Positions 8,247 to 17,119 of a DNA stretch of 64,000 bases are shown here, one piece after another. The notes under the pieces are model-generated. The model saw nothing but the letters and a program-made list of their open reading frames with translations, ran no database searches and was not told where the DNA came from. The stretch comes from Bacillus sp. 1780r2a1 (lineage in GTDB: Bacteria; Bacillota; Bacilli; Bacillales; Bacillaceae_H), in contig CP099863.1 in the NCBI GenBank assembly GCA_024134725.1, forward strand, positions 1,855,501-1,919,500, in the 5' to 3' direction. Position 1 is the first letter of the stretch. Each line of letters starts with the position of its first letter. The position numbers and the translations under genes are program-made.

Positions 8247-9226
8247 AACAAAAAAAGCAAACATACATGAAGATTTTGATGCTGGTGCTGCTAGTCATTG
8301 TAGCCTCTGTTATTAGTTTAGGAGTCGGAGCAGTATACATTTCACCAGTGGAAGTTATCCAAACGCTTCTGGGTACATCGCAGGATGGTTTATTTATCTT
8401 AAACAACTATCGAATTCCCCGTATTTTAATTGCACTTATTGTAGGAGCGTCGCTTGCGGTAGCAGGAGCGATTTTGCAAGGAATCTTAAAGAATCCTTTG
8501 GCATCTCCTGACGTCATTGGTGTGACGAAAGGAGCTGGACTGTTGGCTGTATTTGTTATTATCATTTTTCCTGGTGCTTCAATGATAGCTGTACCGATAG
8601 CAGCTTTTCTAGGAGCAGCGGTAATCGCACTGGTTTTAATGATTTTTTCGCATACCTCTGGAGCTAAACCATATACCCTCGCACTCGTGGGCGTCGCGCT
8701 CGGTGCAATTTGTCAAGCTGGTATTCAGTACTTTATGATTAAGTTCCCAGACAACGTAAATACAACGTTGCTTTGGTTGACAGGAAGTCTTTGGGGAAGG
8801 GGATGGAGCGAACTATGGTTTTTACTACCAGCACTCATCCTCACTCCTATTATTATTATCTTTACACCAAAGCTTGATATCTTGAACCTTGGAGATGATG
8901 TAGCTTCTGGATTAGGTGAGCGAACAAGAGCCTTGCGATACACGCTTCTTGGAATCGCGGTGATTTTAACAGGAGTAGCAGTTGCTGTTGTTGGTACAAT
9001 TGGCTTTATTGGATTGATCGCACCTCATATTGCAAGAAGGCTAGTCGGGAGCCAGTCAAAGTTTTTGTTGCCAACATCTGCATTAACAGGAGCTTTGTTT
9101 CTATTAATTGCTGATAGTGTAGGACGTGGTCTTGTGCCCCCAATTGAAATTCCAGCAGGCATTGTTACGGCCATAATAGGCGGTCCGTATTTTTTATATT
9201 TATTACGTAAAGAACAAAGCAGCTAA
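8243..9226 (+). CDS. Iron-siderophore ABC transporter permease (FecCD family), YfmE-like
   Basis: A second FecCD permease, 327 residues, starting in an ATGA overlap with the previous gene. GGGAGGGG lies upstream inside the preceding coding sequence. It has the same hallmarks as its partner (RIPRILIALIVGASLAVAGA, GLIAPHIARRLVG) and similar membrane topology. The two are clearly paralogous and are expected to form the transmembrane channel as a heterodimer. The ATPase gene follows after 24 bp, completing the importer. Confidence 0.88.
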   Translation: MKQKKQTYMKILMLVLLVIVASVISLGVGAVYISPVEVIQTLLGTSQDGLFILNNYRIPRILIALIVGASLAVAGAILQGILKNPLASPDVIGVTKGAGLLAVFVIIIFPGASMIAVPIAAFLGAAVIALVLMIFSHTSGAKPYTLALVGVALGAICQAGIQYFMIKFPDNVNTTLLWLTGSLWGRGWSELWFLLPALILTPIIIIFTPKLDILNLGDDVASGLGERTRALRYTLLGIAVILTGVAVAVVGTIGFIGLIAPHIARRLVGSQSKFLLPTSALTGALFLLIADSVGRGLVPPIEIPAGIVTAIIGGPYFLYLLRKEQSS

Positions 9227-9250
9227 TCGTAGTGAGAAAGGAAGAGCGTT

Positions 9251-10036
9251 GTGAACAAGCTAACAGCAGAGCAACTTTCGTTATCGTATGATAAAAATAC
9301 AATTATTGATAATATTGATTTACACATTCCCCAAGGGGAAATTAGCATTATTATTGGAGCAAACGGGTGTGGGAAGTCAACCATTCTTCGATCATTAGCT
9401 CGCCTTTTAAAGCCAACGCAAGGGAGCATTTATTTAAATGGGAAAGACATTCATCGCCATTCGTCTAAAGAAGTAGCGAAGCAGCTCGCGATTTTGCCTC
9501 AAGCGCCGGAAGCACCTGAGGATTTAACTGTTAAAGAGCTTTGTTACTATGGACGCCACCCTCATAAAGGGCTATTTGCAAGGTATACGCAAGAAGATCA
9601 CCAAATTGTTGATGAAGCTTTGCGTGCAACGCGCATGGATGCTTTCAGTGAACGTACGCTTGATGCTCTTTCAGGTGGACAACGTCAGCGAGCGTGGATT
9701 GCGATGGCCCTTGCCCAAGGCACCGATCTTTTACTGCTGGATGAGCCAACGACGTACCTTGATCTAGCTCACCAAATTGAAGTGTTGGAACTGCTTCGTT
9801 CGTTAAATCAACAGCATCAGAGAACAATTGTGATGGTTCTCCATGATTTAAATCAAGCTGCACGCTATGGTGATTACTTAATTAGCATCTCTGAAGGGGC
9901 TATTTATAAGGAAGGTCCACCTGAAGAAGTATTTACAGAAAAAATGATTGAAGATGTTTTTCGTTTATCTTCAACAATTATTAAAAATCCGGTGGATCAA
10001 TCTCCAATTTGTATTCCAACAGGCGTAATTAGGTAA
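9251..10036 (+). CDS. Iron-siderophore ABC transporter ATPase, YfmF-like
   Basis: A 261-residue FepC-type ATPase. Walker A is GANGCGKST (near residue 40), the signature is [17 protein letters not shown], Walker B is [12 protein letters not shown], and the switch His is in [12 protein letters not shown]. The GTG start follows GAAAGGAAG. It powers import by the FecCD pair. The operon ends in a perfect 36-bp palindrome that also contains the stop codon. Confidence 0.92.
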   Translation: MNKLTAEQLSLSYDKNTIIDNIDLHIPQGEISIIIGANGCGKSTILRSLARLLKPTQGSIYLNGKDIHRHSSKEVAKQLAILPQAPEAPEDLTVKELCYYGRHPHKGLFARYTQEDHQIVDEALRATRMDAFSERTLDALSGGQRQRAWIAMALAQGTDLLLLDEPTTYLDLAHQIEVLELLRSLNQQHQRTIVMVLHDLNQAARYGDYLISISEGAIYKEGPPEEVFTEKMIEDVFRLSSTIIKNPVDQSPICIPTGVIR

Positions 10037-10069
10037 GAAAGCACACTTCAATTGAAGTGTGCTTTCTTA
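10034..10069. terminator. Perfect 36-bp palindromic bidirectional terminator
   Basis: Every base from 10034 to 10069 pairs with its symmetric partner, with no unpaired loop base in the DNA. The palindrome begins with the TAA of the ATPase gene and ends with the complementary TAA of the LysR gene, so both stop codons lie in the stem. Confidence 0.9.
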
Positions 10070-10948
10070 TTGGTTAGAAGTTAACAGGTGTAAAAAAAGT
10101 TCTACAATTTTGTTTTGCCCATTTGTTGTTGGATAAATATACGAAAATTTACGTTTGAATGGTTCTGTATCAAGGTTTAAGATGGCTAAATTGCCTTGTG
10201 CAACATCTTGTTTTATAGCTGATTTAGAAAGTACAGACAATCCTAAGTTCTGCATAACAGCTTCCTTAACTCCCTGATTGCTGCTGATTGTTAGCATATT
10301 CTTCATTTTTAATCCATTTGAGCTCATCATCAAATCAAGGTAGGCTCTTGTCCCAGACCCCGTTTCGCGCGCAACCCATCCTTCGTTTTGCAGTTCACTT
10401 ATTGCAACATGCTCCTGTGCTGCCAATGGATGAGAGGTACCAGCTACAACCACGAGCTCATCTTCCATAAACGGTTCAATATGTAACTCATGATCATCTG
10501 TTTGTCCTTCAATTAATCCTACATCTAACTTAAAGTGTCGAACAAGCTGAGCAATTTCTTTTGTGTTTCCAATCGTTACGTTCACATTTATATCGGGATA
10601 CTGTGCTTGAAGTTTAGCGAGAAAAGAAGGAAGGACGTATTCACCAATTGTGAAACTTGCTCCAATAGTTAAAGTACCTTTGACTAAGTGATGATGTTCA
10701 TAAATATCTCGTTTTGTATGCTCATATATTTGAATCATTTGCTTTGCACGAGTGTAAAGAATTTCTCCACTTGGCGTAATTTTTAATAATTTAGGTGAGC
10801 GTAAAAACAATGATGTTTGAAATTCTTTTTCTAAGTTTTTTATATGTACGCTTACGCTTGGTTGTGAAATTAATAATTTTTCGGCAGCTTTTGTAAAGCT
10901 TTTCTCTTCTACAACGGTCACAAAGGTTCGTAATGCGTCGTAATACAT
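10067..10948 (-). CDS. LysR-family transcriptional regulator (CysL/YwfK-like)
   Basis: A 293-residue LysR regulator. The N-terminal winged helix-turn-helix contains FTKAAEKLLISQPSVSVHIKNLE (recognition helix near residues 27-46). A linker helix and a periplasmic-binding-type effector domain follow from about residue 90 (GTLTIGASFTIGEYVLPSFL). That segment is characteristic of the CysL/YwfK/CbbR-like branch, which often controls sulfur or carbon genes. TAAGGAGCG precedes ATG 10948. It is convergent with the iron operon and divergent from the GntR operon by about 290 bp. The target is unknown: being beside the iron genes is not evidence that it regulates them. Confidence 0.85.
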   Translation of the reverse strand: MYYDALRTFVTVVEEKSFTKAAEKLLISQPSVSVHIKNLEKEFQTSLFLRSPKLLKITPSGEILYTRAKQMIQIYEHTKRDIYEHHHLVKGTLTIGASFTIGEYVLPSFLAKLQAQYPDINVNVTIGNTKEIAQLVRHFKLDVGLIEGQTDDHELHIEPFMEDELVVVAGTSHPLAAQEHVAISELQNEGWVARETGSGTRAYLDLMMSSNGLKMKNMLTISSNQGVKEAVMQNLGLSVLSKSAIKQDVAQGNLAILNLDTEPFKRKFSYIYPTTNGQNKIVELFLHLLTSNQ

Positions 10949-11114
10949 GATGAATCGCTCCTTACATAAAACATCTTATGAATTCATTATATAGTAAGTT
11001 TTTGCTAATAGATAGTACAATACCTATTTTCCTTATCTGATTTATAAGCTATTGAAGCGGGTTATTTCAGATCATCTATTTGTTACTTATTTGTAATAAA
11101 AGTAATAAAAGTAC

Positions 11115-11187
11115 TTGTTTTTTCCAAAAAACGATGTATAATACTAACTGTAGTAACACATGTAGTACAGTTAATACAGTTAATACA
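11115..11187 (+). promoter_or_regulatory. Promoter and YtrA-type operator of the ABC/sigma operon
   Basis: TTGTTT (11115-11120), 16 bases, TATAAT (11137-11142). Just downstream, AACTGTA (11146-11152) and TACAGTT (11166-11172) form an inverted repeat, followed by the direct repeat GTTAATACA twice. The location over the start region fits autorepression by the GntR protein encoded next. Confidence 0.6.
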
Positions 11188-11238
11188 CCTAAACATAGTG
11201 CATGATGAATGATAAGCGAGATAGAGAGGAGGAAAAGT

Positions 11239-11628
11239 ATGTTTGATTTAGATATTCGCAGTCGTAAGCCTATTTATGAGCAATTGGTTGATAAGTTAAA
11301 GGAGCTAATTATTCATGAGGTATTTAAAGCAGACGAGAAGCTTCCGTCTGTACGTTTGTTAGCGAAAGAACTAACAATTAATCCTAATACAATTCAAAAA
11401 GCATATCGAGAGCTAGAACATCAAAATTACATTTATTCAATTCCTGGAAAAGGAAGTTTTGTGACGGCGCAATCGGAACTATTAAACAATGAAAAGGTGA
11501 AAAAAATGAAAGAAGACTTAGTAAAACTTATTGCTGAAGCGATGTATTTGGGAATGGGAAAAGACGAGATCTTATCACTTATTTCACAAGCTGAACAAAC
11601 CGTCAAAGGGGGAGAAAGTGATGATTGA
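11239..11628 (+). CDS. GntR-family regulator, YtrA subfamily
   Basis: A 129-residue YtrA-type GntR regulator: winged helix-turn-helix (RSRKPIYEQLVDKLKELI, then LPSVRLLAKELTINPNTIQKAYRELE) with only a short helical C-terminal dimerisation tail instead of an effector domain. ATG 11239 has AGAGGAGG upstream, which decides the start over an in-frame ATG at 11209. Subfamily members autorepress an ABC-transporter operon that responds to cell-wall stress or antibiotics. Here the gene overlaps an ABC ATPase gene and has repeat-rich DNA over its own promoter. The inducing signal is unknown. Confidence 0.88.
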   Translation: MFDLDIRSRKPIYEQLVDKLKELIIHEVFKADEKLPSVRLLAKELTINPNTIQKAYRELEHQNYIYSIPGKGSFVTAQSELLNNEKVKKMKEDLVKLIAEAMYLGMGKDEILSLISQAEQTVKGGESDD

Positions 11629-12520
11629 ATTAACAGAAGTAAAGAAATCCTTTGAAGATATAAAAGTATTAAACAATGTTTCTCTAACTGTTAGAAAAGG
11701 GTCTATTTATGGTTTGCTAGGATCAAACGGTGCAGGTAAAACAACATTATTAAAAACAATTGCGGGGATTTACCGTCAAAATTCAGGGAGTATACATATC
11801 AATAATGAGGAAGTTTTTGAAAATGTAGCTCTTAAAAAAAGCATTATTTTTCTCCCAGACATTCCTTATTTTTTTGCACAATCAACTATTAAGCAGCTTG
11901 CGCAATTTTATAAGAATATGTATCCGACGTGGAACGAAGAGCGTTTTCAGCAGTTAAAGCAGGCATTTCCAATTGACTTGAAGAAAAAAGTACACCGTAT
12001 GTCGAAAGGAATGCAACGTCAAGTAGCATTTTGGCTTGCTTTATCTACGATGCCAGACATTTTAATATTAGATGAGCCTCTAGATGGACTGGATGCTGTT
12101 ATGCGTCAAAAAATCAAAAATTTGCTTGTACAAGACGTAGCGGAACGCGAAATGACTATTTTAATTTCGTCTCATAATCTTCGCGAAGTGGAAGATTTAT
12201 GTGATCATGTCGGCATATTGCACCAAGGCCAGCTATTAATTGAAAAAGACCTTGACGATTTAAAATCCGATATTCATAAAATTCAAGTAGCATTTAAAGG
12301 CGATGTACCGCTTGCATTTCATGAAGACTTAGAAATCTTATACGAAGAGAAGCGAGGAAGCGTACTTCTTTGTATTGTACGCGGTAAAGAAAAGAAGCTG
12401 GCGTCTCGTATTCAATCATACAAACCGCTTGTATTCGATATTTTACCGCTTACGCTCGAAGAAATCTTTATTTATGAAATGGGGGATGTTGGTTATGCCA
12501 TCGAAAATATCATCGTTTAA
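11621..12520 (+). CDS. ABC transporter ATP-binding protein (YtrB-like)
   Basis: A 299-residue ABC-2-type ATPase. Walker A is GSNGAGKTT, Walker B is DILILDEPLDGLDAVM, and the H-loop is in LISSHNLREVEDLCDHVG. The signature region (HRMSKGMQRQVAFWLALS) is the divergent MSKGM form common in YtrB and EcsA-like exporters. A C-terminal extension of about 80 residues follows the H-loop. The GTG-ATG start overlaps the stop of the YtrA-like gene. Its 3' end overlaps the permease gene by about 26 bp. The three proteins probably work as one regulated exporter or sensor. Confidence 0.87.
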   Translation: MIELTEVKKSFEDIKVLNNVSLTVRKGSIYGLLGSNGAGKTTLLKTIAGIYRQNSGSIHINNEEVFENVALKKSIIFLPDIPYFFAQSTIKQLAQFYKNMYPTWNEERFQQLKQAFPIDLKKKVHRMSKGMQRQVAFWLALSTMPDILILDEPLDGLDAVMRQKIKNLLVQDVAEREMTILISSHNLREVEDLCDHVGILHQGQLLIEKDLDDLKSDIHKIQVAFKGDVPLAFHEDLEILYEEKRGSVLLCIVRGKEKKLASRIQSYKPLVFDILPLTLEEIFIYEMGDVGYAIENIIV

Positions 12521-14501
12521 TCGAGGGCTGTTTACACAGTCGTTTAGAAGCGTGGGATGGATTGGGTTAGTTTACTCATTTCTTCTTTTGTTTGCTCTTC
12601 CTCTCCAGCTTCTGATGAAGTATACAGGTAATCCAGAGTTTAAGCCAGAAAAGATTAAGACATTATTTGAGCTATTTGATGGCTTACAGCTTGTCTTTAT
12701 GTTTACAGTACCGGTTCTACTCGCGGTGTTTATATTCCGCTATATTCAAACAAAAGCAGCAGCAGATTATTTTCATAGTTTACCAGTTCGAAGAGAAGCC
12801 TTATATCACCAAAATATCATTGTAGGTATCGTGATTCTCGTCGTACCTGTGGTAATTACAGCGGGTATAATTGGTCTGATAAAAGGGATGTTAAACGTTG
12901 AAGACCTCTATACAGTAAAAGATGTTATGGTATGGGCAGGTTACACAGTCGTTTTTAACCTTGTTGTGTTCTTTGGAACAGTAGCATTCGGAATGTTCAC
13001 CGGAATCTCAATCTTACAAGCTATTTTCCTATACGTTCTGTTTCTTTTACCTGGTGGCTTTATCATGCTTCTTTTATCAAATTTGAAATTTTATTGGTAT
13101 GGATTCCCAATTGATTATTATTTAAATAAAAGTGCTGAAAAGCTAATACCGTTTTTACATGCAACGGAGTTAATGACAAAAAAGAATTTAACAATTAGCC
13201 CATGGATTTATGTAATACTTATCATTATCTTTTATGCCATTGGATACATTGCGTATAAAAAGCGTCATATCGAAGCGGCAACTCAGTCCATCTCATTTAA
13301 ATGGGTGAAGCCAATCTTTGTTTACGGTGCGACAACATGTGCACTACTTGTTGGTGGTGTTTACTTTGGAGCCATGCAAGGAACGTTTGGCTGGATGATT
13401 TTTGGCTATATATTAGGTGCTCTTATTGGTTATATTGTTGCTCAGGTAATACTACACAAAACGTGGAGGATTGCTAAGTATTGGAAAGGGTTCGTGATTG
13501 CATTAGCTATTTTCTTTGCAATTGGTGCATTTGTTCATATTGATGCATTTGGCTATGAATCAAAGGTTCCAGCATTAGATGAAGTGGAAAGTATTTATTT
13601 TGAAGAAGGAACCTATTTACTAACTGAAGATCCAACTAGTGAACAGTACACAGAATATGGAAATGAGTATGTGCCTCCTTATTACTACACAAGTAAAGAA
13701 GCAGTTGAGGCAATTCATCGACTGCATGAGCAATTAGCAAAGAATCCAGTCTCAATGACAAATAAGGATATTCAAGGAGATAATGGGCGCACAGCAGCAA
13801 TAGCATATAAACTTAAAAATGGAAAGACGCTTGTGCGTGAATATGAGTTGAACTTTAAAGCGTACCATCCGCTATATAAGAAAATTTCTGAAACAAAAGA
13901 GTTTAAGGAAAACTTTAATCCATTTTTACGAAGTGGAGATATGAGCGACGTCACGAGTGTACAAATTAGTTCGGATGGACAAATCAGTAAGCAAGTTAGC
14001 ATTCGAAATCCTGAAGATATTAAAGAGCTCGCTGAAGTAATAAAAACATCAATGAAAAACGAAACGTTTGAAGAAATGTACAGTGAGCGCGTACCATGGG
14101 CTTATATTGACTTCTATACGGGTCAAGGGAAAAATAAACAAAACGTAACCTGGGAAAAATCGTATGATGAAGTGAGCGAGTGGTTAAAGAAAAAAGGTTT
14201 ATATAACAAAGCACGTGTATTGCCAGAAGATATTGAAAAAATAGTTGTGTTAAAAAACCCGCATCAGCATGAAATAGATTTTTATGCAGACCAAGAGTTT
14301 CCTTCATTAGTAGAATCTGAGCAAACGATTGAAGTGAAGAATAACGATCAAAAAGAAGAAATTTTGAAAAACGTGTCTTGGGCCAACAATGGAGCTTACT
14401 TAGTTGGTATCTATTATAAAGAAGATCCTAGTACACCTGAAGTTCAGGAATTTACTGAAGAAACAGTTCCCGACTTTGTTAAAGAAAAACTATTAAAATA
14501 A
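12495..14501 (+). CDS. ABC-2-type permease with large C-terminal soluble domain (DUF6449-like)
   Basis: A protein of about 668 residues. The first about 350 residues hold roughly ten hydrophobic segments of an ABC-2 permease. After a final membrane helix near residue 345, the remaining about 320 residues are hydrophilic, acidic and tyrosine-rich, recalling the DUF6449 region of Bacillus permeases. ATG 12495 lies 9 bases after GGGGG, and ATG 12486 is an alternative. The permease pairs with the preceding ATPase, and the following sigma-factor gene is 13 bp away. The soluble domain may lie outside the membrane and sense envelope damage. That is inference from architecture only. Confidence 0.8.
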   Translation: MPSKISSFNRGLFTQSFRSVGWIGLVYSFLLLFALPLQLLMKYTGNPEFKPEKIKTLFELFDGLQLVFMFTVPVLLAVFIFRYIQTKAAADYFHSLPVRREALYHQNIIVGIVILVVPVVITAGIIGLIKGMLNVEDLYTVKDVMVWAGYTVVFNLVVFFGTVAFGMFTGISILQAIFLYVLFLLPGGFIMLLLSNLKFYWYGFPIDYYLNKSAEKLIPFLHATELMTKKNLTISPWIYVILIIIFYAIGYIAYKKRHIEAATQSISFKWVKPIFVYGATTCALLVGGVYFGAMQGTFGWMIFGYILGALIGYIVAQVILHKTWRIAKYWKGFVIALAIFFAIGAFVHIDAFGYESKVPALDEVESIYFEEGTYLLTEDPTSEQYTEYGNEYVPPYYYTSKEAVEAIHRLHEQLAKNPVSMTNKDIQGDNGRTAAIAYKLKNGKTLVREYELNFKAYHPLYKKISETKEFKENFNPFLRSGDMSDVTSVQISSDGQISKQVSIRNPEDIKELAEVIKTSMKNETFEEMYSERVPWAYIDFYTGQGKNKQNVTWEKSYDEVSEWLKKKGLYNKARVLPEDIEKIVVLKNPHQHEIDFYADQEFPSLVESEQTIEVKNNDQKEEILKNVSWANNGAYLVGIYYKEDPSTPEVQEFTEETVPDFVKEKLLK

Positions 14502-14514
14502 AGGGAGAAGAAGT

Positions 14515-14997
14515 ATGAGTGCTAGCAATATTGAACCATATTTGCGACAGGTGCTAGCTTATTTGCAAAAGCGAGGTGTCAGCAAGCAAGATGCTGAAGA
14601 TATCACACAAGATGTGGCGATGAAATACTTAGAAAATCAGCATAAGGTTGAACACGGGAAAGAAAGAGCCTGGTTGTTTCGAGTTGCTTTAAATAAGCGC
14701 TGTGATTTAATCAGAAAAAATTCCGTTCAAACTCGCTATGTGTTAACACAGGGAGCAACAGAGCTGCAAAATGCGCCGATGGATTTTGTATTATCAAAAG
14801 AGCAATTCGAGCAATATGCGAAAGCGTTAAATAAACTAAAGCCTCAATACAAAAACCTACTTATCTTAAAATATGAGTATGGTTTGAAATATGAAGAGCT
14901 TTCTGAGCAATTTAATATGAAAGTGACGACTATTAAGTCAGCACTTTATCGAGCACGCAAGCTATTTATGAAGCATTATGCATATCAGCTTATGTGA
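14515..14997 (+). CDS. ECF-type RNA polymerase sigma factor
   Basis: A 160-residue sigma-70-family protein with only regions 2 and 4. Region 2 includes QDAEDITQDVAMKYLEN (core binding) and ERAWLFRVALNKRCDLIRK (-10 recognition). Region 4 (LKPQYKNLLILKYEYGLKYEELSEQF, then TIKSALYRARK) is a helix-turn-helix for the -35 element. AAAGGGAGAAG precedes the ATG. It is the last gene of the YtrA-ATPase-permease operon and is closed by a terminator. No anti-sigma gene is adjacent, which is unusual for a Bacillus ECF factor. The permease tail could take that role, but nothing in the sequence proves it. Confidence 0.85.
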   Translation: MSASNIEPYLRQVLAYLQKRGVSKQDAEDITQDVAMKYLENQHKVEHGKERAWLFRVALNKRCDLIRKNSVQTRYVLTQGATELQNAPMDFVLSKEQFEQYAKALNKLKPQYKNLLILKYEYGLKYEELSEQFNMKVTTIKSALYRARKLFMKHYAYQLM

Positions 14998-15000
14998 AAA

Positions 15001-15037
15001 AAAGCCAATCTTCTACTTAGAGGATTGGCTTTTTTCA
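15001..15037. terminator. Terminator between the sigma-factor and DedA genes
   Basis: AAAGCCAATC/GATTGGCTTT stem with a 12-base loop and a T run. It is convergent and probably works in both directions. Confidence 0.85.
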
Positions 15038-15610
15038 TTCCTTACTGCGCATTTTTCGTTTTTGGTACGCTAAACTTCCAATGCTGATGGCAATAAACAA
15101 AATAGTGAATTGAGAAATGGTTTCAAATGAAGCGGTATCATCAACTTTAAACCCCCATAAGAAAAACGCAAATGTCCAAATCAATCCAAACGAGAATGTT
15201 GTGGTTATATAATTAAGATGTGGCATTTTCGTTGTTCCTAAAAATAAGGGCATAACGTGGCGCATTCCCGGCAAGAAGAAGCTGAGCATAATACCAAAGG
15301 AACCGTATGAAGCAATAAGATTTTCAATTTCATATCGTTTTTTTTGAAAGCGTGATTGAGATAGAGATTTTATCGTTTGCTTGCGAAACCATCTAGCAAA
15401 TAAGAATTTTATATATAAGCTAAGCATCATGGCACTGTAAGTCAGAAGAAAAGCAACAAAAGGGTGAAAAGTCGAAAGGGTGGCATGATTGCCTGCAAGC
15501 ATAATGAAGAGAGGGTCTGGAATAGGTGTGAAATTAGCACCAATGATGATTAATAAAAAGAAATATCCGTATCCAAACTGTTGAATTACTGAAATAATTT
15601 GATCCACCAC
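15035..15610 (-). CDS. DedA/SNARE-associated family membrane protein
   Basis: A 191-residue DedA-superfamily membrane protein with about five hydrophobic stretches. The family's re-entrant motif appears in degenerate form (ANFTPIPDPLFIMLAGNHATL), and FLPGMRHVMPLFLGTTKM matches the R-x3-P glycine-rich second motif. DedA proteins include lipid-carrier flippases acting on undecaprenyl phosphate or phospholipids. The start is a GTG at 15610 after GGGAGGAAG, with a second GTG next to it. This is a more divergent member than the classical DedA at 50.3 kb. Confidence 0.75.
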   Translation of the reverse strand: MVDQIISVIQQFGYGYFFLLIIIGANFTPIPDPLFIMLAGNHATLSTFHPFVAFLLTYSAMMLSLYIKFLFARWFRKQTIKSLSQSRFQKKRYEIENLIASYGSFGIMLSFFLPGMRHVMPLFLGTTKMPHLNYITTTFSFGLIWTFAFFLWGFKVDDTASFETISQFTILFIAISIGSLAYQKRKMRSKE

Positions 15611-15764
15611 GGCGCTTCCTCCCTATTTTTGTCAAAGTTACTATAGTATACGAATGCTTTACAGGGATGTTCATTAAACAATCCGCCCGTTTTTAACTCT
15701 TTGTCCATCATATTACAAACTGCTGTAGAATTATTCACATTAATTGCTTTTTGGTTTAAAATAA

Positions 15765-15776
15765 GAACGTACATTC
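15765..15776 (+). promoter_or_regulatory. Possible LexA/DinR box upstream of DNA polymerase IV
   Basis: GAACGTACATTC matches the Bacillus SOS box core GAAC-N4-GTTC with one mismatch and lies 32 bp before the dinB start. No clear -35/-10 pair overlaps it, so the call is tentative. Confidence 0.35.
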
Positions 15777-15807
15777 TGTTGGTTCGAATAGAAAGAAGGT
15801 GAGAGTG

Positions 15808-17007
15808 TTGAAAGAGATGTATCCAAAAAAGGGAAGAGTAATATTGCATATTGACGCGAATGCATTTTATGCTTCGGTGGAAGAAGCACGTAATCCAGCG
15901 CTAAAAGGAAAACCTATGGCCATTGCAGGTAACCCAAAAGAACGTAGAGGAATTGTGGTAACGTGTAACTATGCAGCGCGCAATGAAGGGGTATACGCAC
16001 CGATGCCACTATGGGAAGCGAAGAAAATTTTCCCTCAGCTCATTGTATTAAAACCAGATTTTACTCTTTACCGTAAAGTATCAGCGCAAATGTTTTCTTA
16101 CTTATCGACAATCTCTTCTATTCTTGAGCCTGCTTCAATTGACGAAGGATACTTAGATATTACGGATTGCTTTCATCAAGGTACGCCGCTTGAGATTGCA
16201 CAGCGAATACAGAACGACCTGTTGAATGAATTACAAATACCTGTCTCAATTGGCATTGCACCAAATAAATTTTTAGCTAAAACGGCGAGCAATATGAAAA
16301 AACCTCTTGGAGTTACAATCTTAAGAAAGCGAGATGTTAGTCAGAAACTTTGGCCACATCCAGTAGTTTATATGCATGGTATAGGTGATAAAACTGCTGA
16401 GAAATTGAATGCTGTTCATATCCATACGATTGAAGAGCTAGCGCATGCAGATGATCATAAGCTAAAGACCGTAGTGGGAATAAGAGGAATAGAAATGAAG
16501 CAAAGAGCTAATGGAATTGACGATCGATCTGTAAACCCAAATCGCCGGTCAGAGTTTAAATCGATTGGAAATTCAAAAACGCTAGCGAAAAATCTAACAG
16601 ATGATCGTGAAATGGTACCGGTTTTAAATGACCTCACGGAGTCTGTTAGCCAGCGAATGCGCGCAAAAAAAGTAGTCAGCAAAACGATTCAGTTAACCAT
16701 TCGCTACGGTAATTTTAAAACCATTACAAGAACCCAAACCATTGATCAGTGGACGAATCAGCAAAAAGTGTTGTTACATTGGGTAAACAAGCTGCTTCAA
16801 AAGCATTGGGACGGTGAACCTGTTCGATTGTTAGGAGTAGCTGCTTTACAAGTAGAAAGAATCAATGCTCGAGATCAAGAACAGCTGAGCTTATTTACAT
16901 ATGAACGACATGCAAAAGATGAACCGCTTTATAAAGCAGTTCAGGAGCTTCAAAGTAAGTATGGTGACGAAATAATACGCAAAGGGTTAAAAAAAGAGGA
17001 AAAGTGA
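15808..17007 (+). CDS. dinB: DNA polymerase IV (Y-family, DinB)
   Basis: An error-prone Y-family polymerase for translesion synthesis, about 399 residues. Catalytic motifs are complete: HIDANAFYASVEEA holds the first metal-binding Asp and steric-gate region, and SIDEGYLDIT holds the second acidic pair. Next come a helix-hairpin-helix thumb (MHGIGDKTAEKLNAVHIHTIEELA) and the little finger domain. The C-terminal QLSLF resembles the beta-clamp binding motif. TTG 15808 follows GAAGGT at a good distance, and GTG 15799 and 15805 are alternatives. It resembles Bacillus YqjH. A near-consensus SOS box precedes it. Confidence 0.93.
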   Translation: MKEMYPKKGRVILHIDANAFYASVEEARNPALKGKPMAIAGNPKERRGIVVTCNYAARNEGVYAPMPLWEAKKIFPQLIVLKPDFTLYRKVSAQMFSYLSTISSILEPASIDEGYLDITDCFHQGTPLEIAQRIQNDLLNELQIPVSIGIAPNKFLAKTASNMKKPLGVTILRKRDVSQKLWPHPVVYMHGIGDKTAEKLNAVHIHTIEELAHADDHKLKTVVGIRGIEMKQRANGIDDRSVNPNRRSEFKSIGNSKTLAKNLTDDREMVPVLNDLTESVSQRMRAKKVVSKTIQLTIRYGNFKTITRTQTIDQWTNQQKVLLHWVNKLLQKHWDGEPVRLLGVAALQVERINARDQEQLSLFTYERHAKDEPLYKAVQELQSKYGDEIIRKGLKKEEK

Positions 17008-17021
17008 GTATAGAACGAGAT

Positions 17022-17046
17022 GTTTCAATCCACTCTAAAAGGGTAA
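17022..17046 (+). promoter_or_regulatory. Sigma-B-type promoter for ohr
   Basis: GTTTCA (17022-17027), 13 bases, GGGTAA (17041-17046). This matches the sigma-B pattern and lies 73 bp before the ohr start. Confidence 0.55.
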
Positions 17047-17119
17047 TATATCCATAGAACGTGCAAGAGCGTTTTTGCATGAGCAAGGACTTTACAATTA
17101 CGTATATGAGGTGATTTCA

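Noticed and set aside
15586-15849. Minus-strand open frame of 87 codons upstream of dedA
   Set aside because: It overlaps the dinB start and the dedA start, has no family resemblance, and lacks a ribosome binding site.
17022-17119. OhrR operator before ohr
   Set aside because: ACAATTACGTA near 17094 is only a partial match and has no symmetric partner.
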